Position numbers and translations under genes: made by a program
In this document: one piece after another, positions 39,063-47,793 of the stretch
How positions within the stretch are numbered: the stretch's first letter is position 1
Layout of the letters: the number at the start of each line of letters is the position of its first letter
Origin: Vibrio gigantis
GTDB taxonomy: Bacteria; Pseudomonadota; Gammaproteobacteria; Enterobacterales; Vibrionaceae
Assembly (NCBI RefSeq): GCF_024347515.1
Contig: NZ_AP025492.1
Span: forward strand, 682,001 to 746,000
DNA length: 64,000 bases
Direction of reading: 5' to 3'
The notes under the pieces: model-generated
The model's database searches: none
What the model was told of the DNA's origin: nothing
Seen by the model: the letters and a program-made list of their open reading frames with translations, nothing else

Positions 39063-40943
39063 ATGAAAAAGATACCTTTGGCTCTAACTCTTTTAAGCAC
39101 TCTACTTTTTTCACAATATTCTTTGGCTACAGACACTTCACACACCACACAAAATCCGACTTACGAACTCGATGGTAAGGCGGTATTAGGCCGTACTGAA
39201 AATGTGTACCTCTCTAGCGTTCAAGGGCTTAAAGACGTTCCTTTCATTGGCAAAATCGACACCGGTGCCGAAACCACTTCCATGCATGCAGAAGACATTC
39301 ATGTGAAAAGCTCTAATGCAGATTACAAAACTCTTAAAGACAAAGAGCTGATGGCTGCGTTAACTGAAGATCTGTTGAACAATTCCGATGTTGATTACGA
39401 TGATTGGGATGGCAGCACTTTTGCGAAATATGAAGCTGTGGTCTCTTTCAAGGTTCAAAACCCGCGTAATGGTGAGATGGTATTGATTGAGGCGCCACTT
39501 GAGCGTGTCAGCATGATCCGCAGCCGCACCAGCAGCACGCCTTTGCTTCGCCCGACGATTAAAATGTCTCTGACCATTGCAGACCAAAAGCTAAAAACCG
39601 ACGTTAACCTGACAGACAGAAGTCACTTCTCTGCGCCAGTATTGATCGGCAAAACCTTCCTGGCGGATAACGCGTTAGTGTTTGCTGGCTATGACTATTT
39701 ACAAGAGCAAGAGAACGCAACTGTGGTTGGCCGTAAAGAGGTAGTGTCTATCTCGGGAATGCCGATGAATGCGACCTTCTCTTTAAAGAATAGCTACAGT
39801 ATTTTGCATGCAAAAAATATCGACATAGACAAAAAGAACAAACAAGTGACGTTTGATATGTTCGACAACGATGGCAAGCAAAAAGAGATGACTTTGCCGT
39901 TGGTTCGTATGTTAAGCGTGAGCGGTAAGAAGAGACCTTTAGTCTATGTGCCAGTTCAACTTGATGAGAACACCACGAAAGATGTTCTTGTTTATCTGCG
40001 TGACCGTTCAGACAGCAGCTCACAGCTAAGAATGGGAACTAACACCGCTAGCGAGCTCTTCATGATAGATACAAGTGCTGAGAATATTTTATCAGCAGGT
40101 TCAGAGAGCTTTAGTGATGTGGCGGAATCTAGTGAGCCTATGATTATCTCACCGGAAGAGGACATCACACTTGATGACTTCCCGCTAAAGGCTGTGGCTT
40201 CTTTTACTGTAAATACGCCTCTGTTGAAGGTGGCCAGCTTTGAGATTGTCGGCAAGGGTAAAGATGAATCGGTTGAGTTTTACCTGACTGACGTGAATGG
40301 CGAACAGCAGAAGGTCACAAAGCCAATCATTAAAAAGCTCAAAGTCGGTGATGATAGTCGCCCAGTTGTAAGTGGTGAGTTCTCGGCATCTGGCAAGGTT
40401 CGCACACAAGAGTTTGCTATCGATGTGCTAAACAGCAATGAAAAAGAAGCCTACTTCATTCTAGGTAAGAAGATGGCGAAAGAGGGCGTTTACGTAAACA
40501 CGCGCTCAGACTACCTATTGAAAGCCGAACCTCTGTTTAAAGTTGGGCATATTGAAGTGGTTGAAGTGAACGGCATGACATTCCCTGCAAAGCTAGATAC
40601 CGGTGCTGACGTTAGCTCTATGAACGCAGTGAACATCAAGCGATTCAAGAAAGATGGCCAAGACATGGTGACTTTTACTTATCAAAACAACCAAGGTGAT
40701 AAGCAAGAGTTCACTAAGCCAGTGATTGATGTAATGCGCATTAAAGCCAAGAAAGGCGAGAAGGTGAACATTCGTCCTGTCGTCGAAATGAACGTTAAGC
40801 TAGGTGACCTAGAGAAGAAGGTGAGAGTAAACCTTCAAGATCGTTCACGCTTTGAATACAGCATGATTCTGGGTAAGAACTTCTTGAAGCACGGCGCGGT
40901 AGTGAGTAGCGATGAAGATTACGTACTAGGCGATATGGAGTAA
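39063..40943 (+). CDS. Exported protein with four tandem retropepsin-like (RimB/DUF785-type) modules
   Basis: The 626-residue protein has a signal peptide (MKKIPLALTLLSTLLFSQYSLA) and four related modules. Module 1 has an intact aspartic-protease motif DTGAE at 66-70 and closes with NLTDRSHFSAPVLIGKTFL. Module 4 has DTGAD at 512-516 and closes with NLQDRSRFEYSMILGKNFL. Modules 2 and 3 keep the same closing pattern (YLRDRSDSSSQLRMG; NSNEKEAYFILGKKMA) but lack DTGA. Databases call single modules ATP-dependent zinc protease, a name unsupported by the fold. Periplasmic protease or binding protein; target unknown. Start ATG 39063 was preferred over 38985 for the signal peptide. Confidence 0.8.
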   Translation: MKKIPLALTLLSTLLFSQYSLATDTSHTTQNPTYELDGKAVLGRTENVYLSSVQGLKDVPFIGKIDTGAETTSMHAEDIHVKSSNADYKTLKDKELMAALTEDLLNNSDVDYDDWDGSTFAKYEAVVSFKVQNPRNGEMVLIEAPLERVSMIRSRTSSTPLLRPTIKMSLTIADQKLKTDVNLTDRSHFSAPVLIGKTFLADNALVFAGYDYLQEQENATVVGRKEVVSISGMPMNATFSLKNSYSILHAKNIDIDKKNKQVTFDMFDNDGKQKEMTLPLVRMLSVSGKKRPLVYVPVQLDENTTKDVLVYLRDRSDSSSQLRMGTNTASELFMIDTSAENILSAGSESFSDVAESSEPMIISPEEDITLDDFPLKAVASFTVNTPLLKVASFEIVGKGKDESVEFYLTDVNGEQQKVTKPIIKKLKVGDDSRPVVSGEFSASGKVRTQEFAIDVLNSNEKEAYFILGKKMAKEGVYVNTRSDYLLKAEPLFKVGHIEVVEVNGMTFPAKLDTGADVSSMNAVNIKRFKKDGQDMVTFTYQNNQGDKQEFTKPVIDVMRIKAKKGEKVNIRPVVEMNVKLGDLEKKVRVNLQDRSRFEYSMILGKNFLKHGAVVSSDEDYVLGDME

Positions 40944-40984
40944 CGCCTTTACTTACTAAAAGCGAAATTGAACAGTTCTAAACG

Positions 40985-41020
40985 GCCACACATTTCAGTA
41001 ATGGGATGTGTGGCTTTTTT
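40985..41020 (+). terminator. Terminator of the retropepsin-like gene
   Basis: GCCACACAT pairs with ATGTGTGGC (stem extended inward by T-G pairs), followed by T6 at 41015-41020. Confidence 0.9.
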
Positions 41021-41106
41021 ATTAGGTGTCTGTTTTGATATTTACGATTAGATCTCTAAGTTTTTGTTATTTATTGGGTTGTTTGCCTAAGTCATTACCT
41101 TTAGAC

Positions 41107-41142
41107 AAACAAAAAGGGCCAACTCTTTCGAGTTGGCCCTTT
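41107..41142 (-). terminator. Terminator of ssrA
   Basis: Perfect 12-bp stem AAAGGGCCAACT (41113-41124) with AGTTGGCCCTTT (41131-41142). On the reverse strand it is followed by TTTTTGTTTG. Confidence 0.93.
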
Positions 41143-41151
41143 CCAAACGTT

Positions 41152-41518
41152 TGGTGGAGCTGGCGGGAGTTGAACCCGCGTCCAAAAATCATTCATCATT
41201 GGTACTACATGCTTAGTCGATCTTTAATTTCACCAGCAACCTGCGAACCGACACGCTAGTTAAAGGCTAACCTGAATTATAATTCGCGCTTTTCCTCTCA
41301 GGTGGGAGAAGCCACGCTAGCTAGTTTGGGTTTGATCTCTTATTGGTCCCCGTCTTACGAGCGGAAGCTAGGGTAAGAGAGCTCTGAGCAGGTTATTAAG
41401 CTGCTAGTGCGTAGTTTTCGTCGTTTGCGACTATTTTTTTGCGGCTTTTAACGTGGCCAACCGCCCCACGGCATGCACCTCAGACTTCAAAATTCCTGTC
41501 GAATCCTAAATCAGCCCC
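41152..41518 (-). ncRNA. ssrA: Transfer-messenger RNA (tmRNA, 10Sa RNA)
   Basis: Trans-translation RNA that rescues stalled ribosomes. The 367-nt RNA starts GGGGCTGATTTAGGATTCGA on the reverse strand and ends with the T-arm and acceptor GGTTCAACTCCCGCC...GCTCCACCA, so CCA is encoded. The tag frame at 41428-41396 reads GCA AAC GAC GAA AAC TAC GCA CTA GCA GCT TAA, giving ANDENYALAA (full tag AANDENYALAA). Its partner smpB lies immediately upstream on the same strand. Confidence 0.98.
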
Positions 41519-41531
41519 AAGTGTTATTTGC

Positions 41532-41559
41532 ATAGTACCAGAAAAGCTTAACCTGTCTA
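41532..41559 (-). promoter_or_regulatory. Probable ssrA promoter
   Basis: On the reverse strand, TAGACA (41559-41554) and TACTAT (41537-41532) are separated by 16 bases, ending 14 bases before the mature tmRNA 5' end. This leaves a short leader for RNase P trimming. Confidence 0.55.
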
Positions 41560-41584
41560 GCACTGTGCGTTTAAGTGCTTAAAA

Positions 41585-42070
41585 TTAACGCAAATTACTC
41601 TTCATAATTCGTGCTTTATCTCTCGCCCAATCTTTTTCTTTCATATCAGTACGTTTATCGTGCAGCTTTTTACCTTTCGCTACGCCAACTTTAATCTTCG
41701 CCCAAGAGCGAGACCAGTAAAGTGCGGTTGCGACAAGCGTCATGCCTTCACGGTTAATACGACCGATAAGGTTGTCGAGTTCTTTTCTCGACATAAGGAG
41801 TTTACGGATACGTGTTGGGTTCGCCACGATATGAGTACTCGCTTGAGTAAGCGGAGTGATCGTCATACCACTGATGAATGCTTCGCCATCTCGGATGTAA
41901 ACGTAGCTTTCTGCGATATTGGTTTTGCCTTCACGTAGGGATTTTACTTCCCAGCCTTGTAGCTCAAGCCCCGCTTCTATCTCATCATCGATGAAATATT
42001 CGTGGCGAGCTTTCTTATTAAGCGCAATGGTATTACTACCGGCTTTTGATTTTGATTTATTCTTTGCCAT
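41585..42070 (-). CDS. smpB: SmpB, tmRNA-binding protein
   Basis: SmpB binds the tRNA-like part of tmRNA and delivers it to the stalled ribosome. The 161-residue protein begins [27 protein letters not shown] and contains [16 protein letters not shown] and the basic C-terminal tail [25 protein letters not shown] start at ATG 42070; the frame extends upstream to 42139 without conservation. It lies 67 bases upstream of ssrA on the same strand, and is divergent from ratA. Confidence 0.97.
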   Translation of the reverse strand: MAKNKSKSKAGSNTIALNKKARHEYFIDDEIEAGLELQGWEVKSLREGKTNIAESYVYIRDGEAFISGMTITPLTQASTHIVANPTRIRKLLMSRKELDNLIGRINREGMTLVATALYWSRSWAKIKVGVAKGKKLHDKRTDMKEKDWARDKARIMKSNLR

Positions 42071-42189
42071 AATGGCCTCATTATACGGATTGCGCCCTAG
42101 TTGGGGAATCCTTTTTATTGGCGCTCTGGCCCAATACAATTAAAATTGCAGTTTGTGTTAATGTAACGCTGTCTTTAACAGGAGTCTAT

Positions 42190-42618
42190 ATGCCAAAGGT
42201 TACTCGTTCAGCATTAGTGTCGTTTAGTGCCGACCAGATGTTCAACTTGGTCAATGATGTTGCTCGTTATCACGAGTTTTTGCCAGGGTGTTCTGGTTCA
42301 CGTGTGATCGAATCTTCAGATTCAACTATGGTGGCTTCGGTTGATGTCTCTAAAGCCGGTATCAGCAAAACATTTACTACGTCGAATCGCTTAGCGGAAG
42401 GTGCTGAGATTTTGATGGAGCTGGTGGACGGCCCATTCAAGAAGCTGCAAGGCGGTTGGTATTTTACTCCGCTCGACGATCAAGCGTGTAAAGTTGAGCT
42501 TAAGTTAGAGTTTGAATTTTCTAGCCGAATGATTGAAATGGCTTTTGGTAAGATTTTCAATGAGCTGACGAGCAATATGGTCAGTGCTTTTACTCAACGC
42601 GCGAAACAGGTTTACTAA
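42190..42618 (+). CDS. ratA: RatA-type START/polyketide-cyclase-like protein
   Basis: The 142-residue SRPBCC (START-like) protein begins MPKVTRSALVSFSADQMFNLVNDVARYHEFLPGC, which matches RatA/YfjG. In E. coli it was described as a ribosome-association toxin, and in other work as a coenzyme-Q-binding Coq10 homologue; both are family statements. ATG 42190 has AGGAG just upstream. It is paired with rnfH three bases after its stop and divergent from smpB, the conserved arrangement. Confidence 0.92.
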   Translation: MPKVTRSALVSFSADQMFNLVNDVARYHEFLPGCSGSRVIESSDSTMVASVDVSKAGISKTFTTSNRLAEGAEILMELVDGPFKKLQGGWYFTPLDDQACKVELKLEFEFSSRMIEMAFGKIFNELTSNMVSAFTQRAKQVY

Positions 42619-42621
42619 GCC

Positions 42622-42930
42622 ATGACTATTGAATCAGATATGATCCACGTAGAAGTTGTGTTTGCGCTTCCACACGAGCAGCGTGTATTTACCTTAGTCG
42701 TGAACAAGAACGCGACCGTTGAAGAGATCATCGCGCAGTCAGGTGTATTGGAGCTGTATCCAGAAATCGACTTGGCGAAGAACAAGGTCGGCGTATTCAG
42801 CCGTAACGTTAAGCTAGATGCGACGGTTCGCGATAAAGATCGTATCGAAATCTACCGAGCACTGTTAGCCGATCCAAAAGAGATTCGCCGCAAGCGTGCA
42901 GAACAAGCGAAAGCAGCAGCTGCCAAGTAG
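42622..42930 (+). CDS. rnfH: RnfH-family ubiquitin-like protein (RatB)
   Basis: A 102-residue protein of the RnfH/UPF0125 family with a predicted ubiquitin-like beta-grasp fold ([20 protein letters not shown]...[19 protein letters not shown]). Its role is unclear; it is named after a gene next to the Rnf complex in Rhodobacter. It begins three bases after ratA, so translation is probably coupled. The C-terminal tail is Ala/Lys-rich. Confidence 0.9.
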   Translation: MTIESDMIHVEVVFALPHEQRVFTLVVNKNATVEEIIAQSGVLELYPEIDLAKNKVGVFSRNVKLDATVRDKDRIEIYRALLADPKEIRRKRAEQAKAAAAK

Positions 42931-42957
42931 TATTGTAAAACCGATTTGATTAAGAAG

Positions 42958-42983
42958 AGCTCGCTATATTGGCGAGCTTTTTT
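42958..42983 (+). terminator. Terminator of ratA-rnfH
   Basis: AGCTCGC (42958-42964) pairs with GCGAGCT (42972-42978), followed by T6. Confidence 0.88.
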
Positions 42984-43056
42984 ATGCCTGTTAGTTTGGC
43001 GCCGTGAGTTAATTTGTTAGCGTGACCCGTCCTGATATGGGTTGACACTTGATTGA

Positions 43057-43863
43057 CTAAAACGCTCGATGTATTTCATCGGGCGTTTTGTATTTTAGAG
43101 CCGTGTGAGGCCTATATTCATTATAGATTTTTACTGATTCAGCGACCATTTTCTTTGCTTCATCTAAATCATTAGGTTTATTCAACAGATACTCCATCTT
43201 CAGTATTCCGTTGATCCTCTCTGCCAACGCATTCTGATAACAGTCATAGCCATCAGTCATTGAGCAAGATACACCATACTGTCGATGCAACTCTTGGTAT
43301 TCAACAGAGCAGTACTGAACACCTCGATCTGAGTGATGGACAAGCTCACCTGTATTCTTCCGCTCTTTCAACGCGTTTAAAAAGGCCTGCTTGACCGTGC
43401 GAGCTTTCATATCATCACTTATGTGATAGCCCACGATTTTTCTTGAGTAAGCGTCCGTCACTAAACTGAGATACGTACTACCACGCCGCGTTGCTAGATA
43501 AGTAATATCGGCAACCCATAATTGCTCTGGTCCTTCCGGTATTAAGCCTTCTTTGATTCGATTTGGATGGCAGTAAAAGCGATGATTACTGTTTGTGGTT
43601 CGATGGTAAGCCCTTCGATTCTGTACTAATAATCGATTCATTCTCAGCAGAGAGAATAAGCGGTCTCGCCCGATTTCAATATCGTTCTGAGCAAGTAAAT
43701 ACTTGATCTTACGAGTCCCTATACGAGGGTGCATCATCCTTTGCTCCTTCACAAAACCGAGTACAGATTCATCTTTCTTTGTCTGATGAATTTCGGCAAC
43801 ACAGCGTTTGTAGAAAGCTTGTCTTGTAATACCTATGAAGTGACAAGCTTTAGTAACGGTCAA
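43057..43863 (-). CDS. IS3-family transposase OrfB (DDE integrase domain)
   Basis: The 268-residue protein has an N-terminal helical region (HTH_21-like, VTKACHFIGITRQAFYKRC) and an rve integrase core. The DDE residues are D in WVADITYL, D in HHSDRGVQY and E in NALAERINGILKMEY. It starts with TTG 43863 overlapping the orfA stop (TTGA), in the -1 frame relative to orfA. It is normally made as an OrfAB fusion by -1 frameshifting; the A6C run at 43880-43874 is the likely slip site. Confidence 0.93.
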   Translation of the reverse strand: MTVTKACHFIGITRQAFYKRCVAEIHQTKKDESVLGFVKEQRMMHPRIGTRKIKYLLAQNDIEIGRDRLFSLLRMNRLLVQNRRAYHRTTNSNHRFYCHPNRIKEGLIPEGPEQLWVADITYLATRRGSTYLSLVTDAYSRKIVGYHISDDMKARTVKQAFLNALKERKNTGELVHHSDRGVQYCSVEYQELHRQYGVSCSMTDGYDCYQNALAERINGILKMEYLLNKPNDLDEAKKMVAESVKIYNEYRPHTALKYKTPDEIHRAF

Positions 43864-44261
43864 CTTTCTGACCGTTTTTTCCTTAATAACTCGGCCTTGC
43901 GCTTCTTTGAGATTCGGACTCCGAAATCTCGATCCATGACTTTTACAACCGCTTCAAAGAACTCAGCTTTGAGCTGAGTTTCTTCTAATTGCTGCTCGAG
44001 TTCTTTGATTCGTTGCTCTGGGGTTTGAGTTGAGGAAGAGTTTGACATAGTCGCTCCTAACGCTCTCGATTGTTCTATTCCTTTAGACCAATCTAGTTGA
44101 CCATGTTTGCGAAGCCAAACTAAAACGGTAGAGCGACCTTGGATCCCATAACGTTCTTGAGCTTGCTTATAAGTCATTTCGCCTTTTTCAACTTGGCTTA
44201 CGACTGCCAATTTAAAGGCAAGAGAATAATCTCGTTGAGTACGTCTACTTGTTGTTTTCAT
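43860..44261 (-). CDS. IS3-family transposase OrfA (helix-turn-helix, leucine zipper)
   Basis: The 133-residue protein carries a HTH (FKLAVVSQVEKGEMTYKQAQERYGIQGRSTVLVWLRKHG) and a leucine-zipper-like helix (IKELEQQLEETQLKAEFFEAVVKV) before the basic C terminus. I start at ATG 44261, with GGAG six bases upstream; an ATG at 44279 would add six residues. Its 3' end contains the A6C frameshift run and overlaps orfB. Confidence 0.9.
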   Translation of the reverse strand: MKTTSRRTQRDYSLAFKLAVVSQVEKGEMTYKQAQERYGIQGRSTVLVWLRKHGQLDWSKGIEQSRALGATMSNSSSTQTPEQRIKELEQQLEETQLKAEFFEAVVKVMDRDFGVRISKKRKAELLRKKRSES

Positions 44262-44324
44262 GACACTCTCCAATTTCATGTTGGAAATGTGTCAACCATA
44301 TTTAGGACGGTACAGCGAATATTA

Positions 44325-44351
44325 AAAAGCCTGCTCATTGAGCAGGCTTTT
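44325..44351 (-). terminator. Terminator of bamE
   Basis: AAAAGCCTGCTC (44325-44336) pairs perfectly with GAGCAGGCTTTT (44340-44351) around ATT. The reverse strand continues TTAATA, and the IS starts 10 bases beyond. Confidence 0.88.
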
Positions 44352-44378
44352 GCGATTCTTGATTTGTTGACTGGAAAG

Positions 44379-44738
44379 CTAGCGAAGGCTTTCGAAGAAC
44401 TCATCACTGGCTTCAAAATCACCGTTGATCGTTACTAGAGTGCCAGTAGCGTCAAAGTTAACGACTAGGTTTTTCTGAATCGGGTCTTCATGACCTTTTT
44501 GGTGGTGGTAAATGTAGTACCACGTATCTGGGTAGCCGTTTTCGATAAGCATTGGTGAGCCCATAACGTAACGAACTTGTGTTTTTGTCATGCCAAACTT
44601 GAGCTGGTCAACAGCTTCTTGTTCAACATAGTTACCCTGATTGATGTCAATTCGATAAACCAACTTCTCTAATAGAGAGCAACCGGTCAACATTGTTAGT
44701 GCAAGTGGAACTGCAACTAACCACTTTTTAATTCGCAT
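44379..44738 (-). CDS. bamE: BamE (SmpA), outer-membrane assembly lipoprotein
   Basis: BamE is a small lipoprotein of the BAM complex. The 119-residue protein has a signal peptide ending in the lipobox MLTGC and the family segment [21 protein letters not shown] start at MRIKKW (ATG 44738), since the frame above it has no signal sequence. It is downstream of recN in opposite transcription context to rnfH. BamB is encoded at 14049 in the same window. Confidence 0.95.
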   Translation of the reverse strand: MRIKKWLVAVPLALTMLTGCSLLEKLVYRIDINQGNYVEQEAVDQLKFGMTKTQVRYVMGSPMLIENGYPDTWYYIYHHQKGHEDPIQKNLVVNFDATGTLVTINGDFEASDEFFESLR

Positions 44739-44905
44739 AGTTTGAGATCTTTCTTCGCTAAAATACTGCCTGATAATAAACAAGCTCCAGCAAGAAGTAA
44801 AAAGCTCCTTGCGCTTTGAGCTTGTTATGACTGGCAATTTTGAATTAAGTTGCAAAATTGCCAAGATTTTTCGTTAAATTATCAGAAGATTGCTGAATAT
44901 TTAAC

Positions 44906-46570
44906 CTAGGCTGCGATTAGTAACTCTTTTGCGTTGGCCAGTGTCGACTCGGTAATTTGGCTACCACCAAGCAGTCGAGCAAGCTCTGAAATGCGTTGTT
45001 GCTGATCCAGTGTGTGCATTTGGGTCTCTGTTTTACCCGATTTAGTGTTCTTGGCAACGAACAGTTGTTGGTGCCCGCAGCCTGCTACTTGAGGTAAGTG
45101 CGTCACACACATAACTTGGGTTGATTCGCCTAGCTTACGTAGCATTTTTCCGACAACCGCAGCTGTTGGCCCACTGATACCCACATCGACTTCATCGAAA
45201 ATCAGGCTTGGTGTATCCACTTTTTGCGCCGTGATTACCTGAATCGCCAATGAGATTCGTGATAACTCACCACCAGAGGCCACTTTAGCAATGGGCTGCA
45301 TTGGTTGACCTGGGTTCGTCGACACAATGAAGGTCACGTTATCCATACCCAATGGAGAAGGGTGTGTGTTGGTGTTGTTCACTTCAATAGCAAACTGCGC
45401 TTTTTCCATGCTCAGTTCGTGCATACTTTGCGTGATCAGCTTGTTTAGCTCTTTTGCGTAACGAGTTCGAGATTTATGAAGCTTTTCTGATTTAGCAACG
45501 AACGATTGGTATTGGCTTTCGACCTCGTTGGCTAGTTCTTCCAACTTTTCATCAGAGCAATCCAGCGCTTCAACTTGCTGTAATAAGTCTTGATGGTGCT
45601 TATAAAGCTCTTCAGGTAACACGTGGTGTTTACGAGACATCGACATCACTTTCGAGAAGCGTTCTTCAACGTAAGCCATACGACCGGGATCAACATCAAT
45701 ACTGTCTAGGTATGTTCTCAATTCGTTGTTGGTTTCTTCAATCTGAATAATCGCCTCAGAGAGTAAATTCGGTAATTCAGCCAACCTTTCATCGAGCTCT
45801 GCTAACTGAATTAAGGAGTTATTGGCCGATTGCAGAATACCAAGCGCATTAACTTCTTCACCTTCATAAATAAGCTCGATAGCTTGCTGGCAGGTTGTGG
45901 CCAGTTCTCCGCTATTGGAGAGGCGCTTATGCTCTTGTTCGAGGTCTTCATATTCTTCCTCCCCAATAGATAGCTCATTTAACTCTTTGATTTGGTACTC
46001 AAGAAGTTGTTTTTGAGCTTGGTTTTGCTGGCTATTCTCACGTAACTCTTTTAAGTGATTATCCGCTTGTCGCCATGCTTGGTAAGCGTTACGTGTCGAT
46101 TTCAATAAGTTCAAGTGGCCTGCGTATTGATCAAGCATGGCCATTTGGTAGTCGCTCTTCATCAACTGGTGATGAGCATGTTGACCATGAATGTTGATCA
46201 GCAGTTGGCCAAGTGATTTCAATTGCGAAAGAGGAACCGGGCTGCCGTTGATGAATGCGCGAGAGCGACCTTCTTTAGAGATAGTTCTGCGTAAGATGCA
46301 CTCACTGCCATCAAGTAGTTCGTTGTCTTCTAACCAGCGGGTAGCGTGCAGATTGTTCTCAAGTAAAAAAGCGGCACTGACTTCGGTTTTTTCTTCACCT
46401 TGTCTAACCATTCCTGCATCGGATCTTCCTCCAAGACATAAGCCTAAAGCGTCGATAGCGATAGATTTACCCGCACCAGTTTCCCCGGTGATTGTTGTCA
46501 TGCCTTTAGAGAGTTCTAGCTGTAAAGACTTAACAATAGCGAAATTATTAACACTTAAATGAGCCAGCAT
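44906..46570 (-). CDS. recN: RecN, SMC-like DNA double-strand-break repair ATPase
   Basis: RecN tethers DNA ends during recombinational repair. The 554-residue protein has Walker [15 protein letters not shown] near the N terminus, a long central coiled coil (about 160-370), and the ABC signature ([12 protein letters not shown]) plus Walker B ([15 protein letters not shown]) near the C terminus. Three LexA-type boxes precede it, so it should be strongly SOS-induced. It is transcribed in the same direction as nadK but separated by a terminator. Confidence 0.97.
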   Translation of the reverse strand: MLAHLSVNNFAIVKSLQLELSKGMTTITGETGAGKSIAIDALGLCLGGRSDAGMVRQGEEKTEVSAAFLLENNLHATRWLEDNELLDGSECILRRTISKEGRSRAFINGSPVPLSQLKSLGQLLINIHGQHAHHQLMKSDYQMAMLDQYAGHLNLLKSTRNAYQAWRQADNHLKELRENSQQNQAQKQLLEYQIKELNELSIGEEEYEDLEQEHKRLSNSGELATTCQQAIELIYEGEEVNALGILQSANNSLIQLAELDERLAELPNLLSEAIIQIEETNNELRTYLDSIDVDPGRMAYVEERFSKVMSMSRKHHVLPEELYKHHQDLLQQVEALDCSDEKLEELANEVESQYQSFVAKSEKLHKSRTRYAKELNKLITQSMHELSMEKAQFAIEVNNTNTHPSPLGMDNVTFIVSTNPGQPMQPIAKVASGGELSRISLAIQVITAQKVDTPSLIFDEVDVGISGPTAAVVGKMLRKLGESTQVMCVTHLPQVAGCGHQQLFVAKNTKSGKTETQMHTLDQQQRISELARLLGGSQITESTLANAKELLIAA

Positions 46571-46580
46571 TTTTATTTAC

Positions 46581-46596
46581 CTGTATAACTGAACAA
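46581..46596 (-). promoter_or_regulatory. LexA-like box 1 at recN
   Basis: CTGT-N8-ACAA, one base from the SOS consensus CTGT-N8-ACAG, 10 bases upstream of the recN start codon. Confidence 0.6.
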
Positions 46597-46598
46597 TA

Positions 46599-46614
46599 CT
46601 GTATATAAGCTCAG
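46599..46614 (-). promoter_or_regulatory. LexA-like box 2 at recN
   Basis: CTGTATATAAGCTCAG: CTGT-N8-TCAG, one base from the SOS consensus with the AT-rich centre typical of LexA sites. Confidence 0.75.
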
Positions 46615-46620
46615 TATATA

Positions 46621-46636
46621 CTGTTTCTTTATACAG
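46621..46636 (-). promoter_or_regulatory. LexA box 3 at recN
   Basis: CTGTTTCTTTATACAG, a perfect CTGT-N8-ACAG SOS box. Confidence 0.88.
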
Positions 46637-46710
46637 TAAAGTCGACAGGTGAAATTTTTTTGTGACCGCTCTCAGAATTGAGGTTGTCTGTAGATCACTG
46701 AAAGCAATAT

Positions 46711-46750
46711 AGATTCCCAACTCAGTCGTTCCTCCCTCTTGGGAATGACG
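46711..46750 (-). repeat. Dispersed palindromic repeat, copy 4 (inverted)
   Basis: On the reverse strand it begins CGTCATTCCCAA and ends TTGGGAATCT, centre GGGAGGAACGAC. It lies between recN and nadK. Confidence 0.75.
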
Positions 46751-46800
46751 ATCTCCGGGGGAGGTGTAAAGGTAGAGCTGATGGGCTTTGTACCAGTAAT

Positions 46801-46830
46801 AAAAAAGGCTGACGAATGTCGTCAGCCTTT
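46801..46830 (-). terminator. Terminator of nadK
   Basis: Perfect 12-bp stem AAAGGCTGACGA (46804-46815) with TCGTCAGCCTTT (46819-46830). The reverse strand ends in T6. Confidence 0.92.
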
Positions 46831-46859
46831 AAAAATTTCGGTTTGCTAGAGCAGTTTAG

Positions 46860-47744
46860 TTAAAACAGCTTACTCGACCAGCCTAGTTTGTTACGTAGGA
46901 CATGGTAGTAGTTGTAATCTTTCGGGTGGATCAGCTTGAGCACATTTGGGCTTTGGTAAATGTGTATTTCATCGCCAGGAGAAACTGGCAGTGAGATTTG
47001 ACCATCACAGCTCACTTCCTGAGTGCCGCGGTTATCAGGCGATACGATCAGCTTGATGCGGCGCTTTCCATCGACTACAAGTGGGCGGCTTGAAAGTGTG
47101 TGCGGGAACATTGGCACTAATGAGATCGCATTTAGGCTTGATGACAGGATGGGGCCGCCGCCAGAAAGTGAATAAGCGGTAGAACCTGTCGGTGTTGAGA
47201 CGATCAAACCATCAGAACGTTGTGAGAAGGCAAAGCTATCATCGATATACACTTCAAACTCGATCATGTGCGCGACTTGACCGGGGTGAAGTACTGCTTC
47301 GTTGAGTGCGGCGTTGTGGCTTTTTATTTGGCCGTGACGATGAATTTCCGTTTCAAGTAAGAAGCGTTCTTCTTCCATGAACTCGCCTTTGAGTACATCG
47401 GTAAGCGCACTCTGGAAGTTTTCCGGGTTGAGATCGGTTAGGAAACCAAGATTACCTCGGTTAACACCAATCACTGAAATGTCGAAACGTGACAAGATTC
47501 TAGCAGCACCGAGCATATTTCCGTCACCACCCACCACAATAGCGAGGTCGGCGCGTTTACCTAATTCAATTAGGCTAGAAAAATGTTCTTTTGGGATGTC
47601 GTCTAAAATAGTGGCGAGTCTGTCATCAACAAACACTTGATAACCTTCAGCACTTAACCACTGATAGAGCTCTCTATGAGTCTGAATTGCTTGCTGATCT
47701 CGAGGTTTACCGATAATGGCGATGACTTCAAATGGCTTTTTCAT
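46860..47744 (-). CDS. nadK: NAD kinase
   Basis: NadK phosphorylates NAD+ to NADP+. The 294-residue protein has the conserved [12 protein letters not shown] motif (about residues 72-83) and the NE/D-type [10 protein letters not shown] segment, followed by [23 protein letters not shown]. Length and motifs match the bacterial enzyme. GGAAACG precedes ATG 47744. It is divergent from grpE. Confidence 0.97.
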   Translation of the reverse strand: MKKPFEVIAIIGKPRDQQAIQTHRELYQWLSAEGYQVFVDDRLATILDDIPKEHFSSLIELGKRADLAIVVGGDGNMLGAARILSRFDISVIGVNRGNLGFLTDLNPENFQSALTDVLKGEFMEEERFLLETEIHRHGQIKSHNAALNEAVLHPGQVAHMIEFEVYIDDSFAFSQRSDGLIVSTPTGSTAYSLSGGGPILSSSLNAISLVPMFPHTLSSRPLVVDGKRRIKLIVSPDNRGTQEVSCDGQISLPVSPGDEIHIYQSPNVLKLIHPKDYNYYHVLRNKLGWSSKLF

Positions 47745-47765
47745 AACGTTTCCAAACGAATTAGG

Positions 47766-47793
47766 CTTGAATCAAAATTCTTCATCCCCATAA
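47766..47793 (+). promoter_or_regulatory. Sigma-32 (heat-shock) promoter of grpE
   Basis: CTTGAA at 47766-47771, a 14-base spacer, then CCCCATAA at 47786-47793. This is close to the RpoH consensus (CTTGAAA, about 13-15, CCCCATNT). Confidence 0.85.

Larger units (their letters stand above)
43023..44314 (-). mobile_element. IS3-family insertion sequence, 1292 bp, apparently intact
   Basis: Ends are imperfect inverted repeats of about 26 bp: TGACCCGTCCT...GGTTGACAC at the left and, on the reverse strand at the right, TGTACCGTCCT...GGTTGACAC. Both flanks carry GCG (43020-43022 and 44315-44317), a 3-bp target duplication. Two overlapping frames (orfA, orfB) sit inside with an A6C slippery run. 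It inserted between the rnfH and bamE terminators and breaks no gene. Confidence 0.93.

Noticed and set aside
41026..41259. Open frame on the plus strand across the ssrA 3' end
   Set aside because: It is antisense to tmRNA and its terminator; the RNA assignment is certain.
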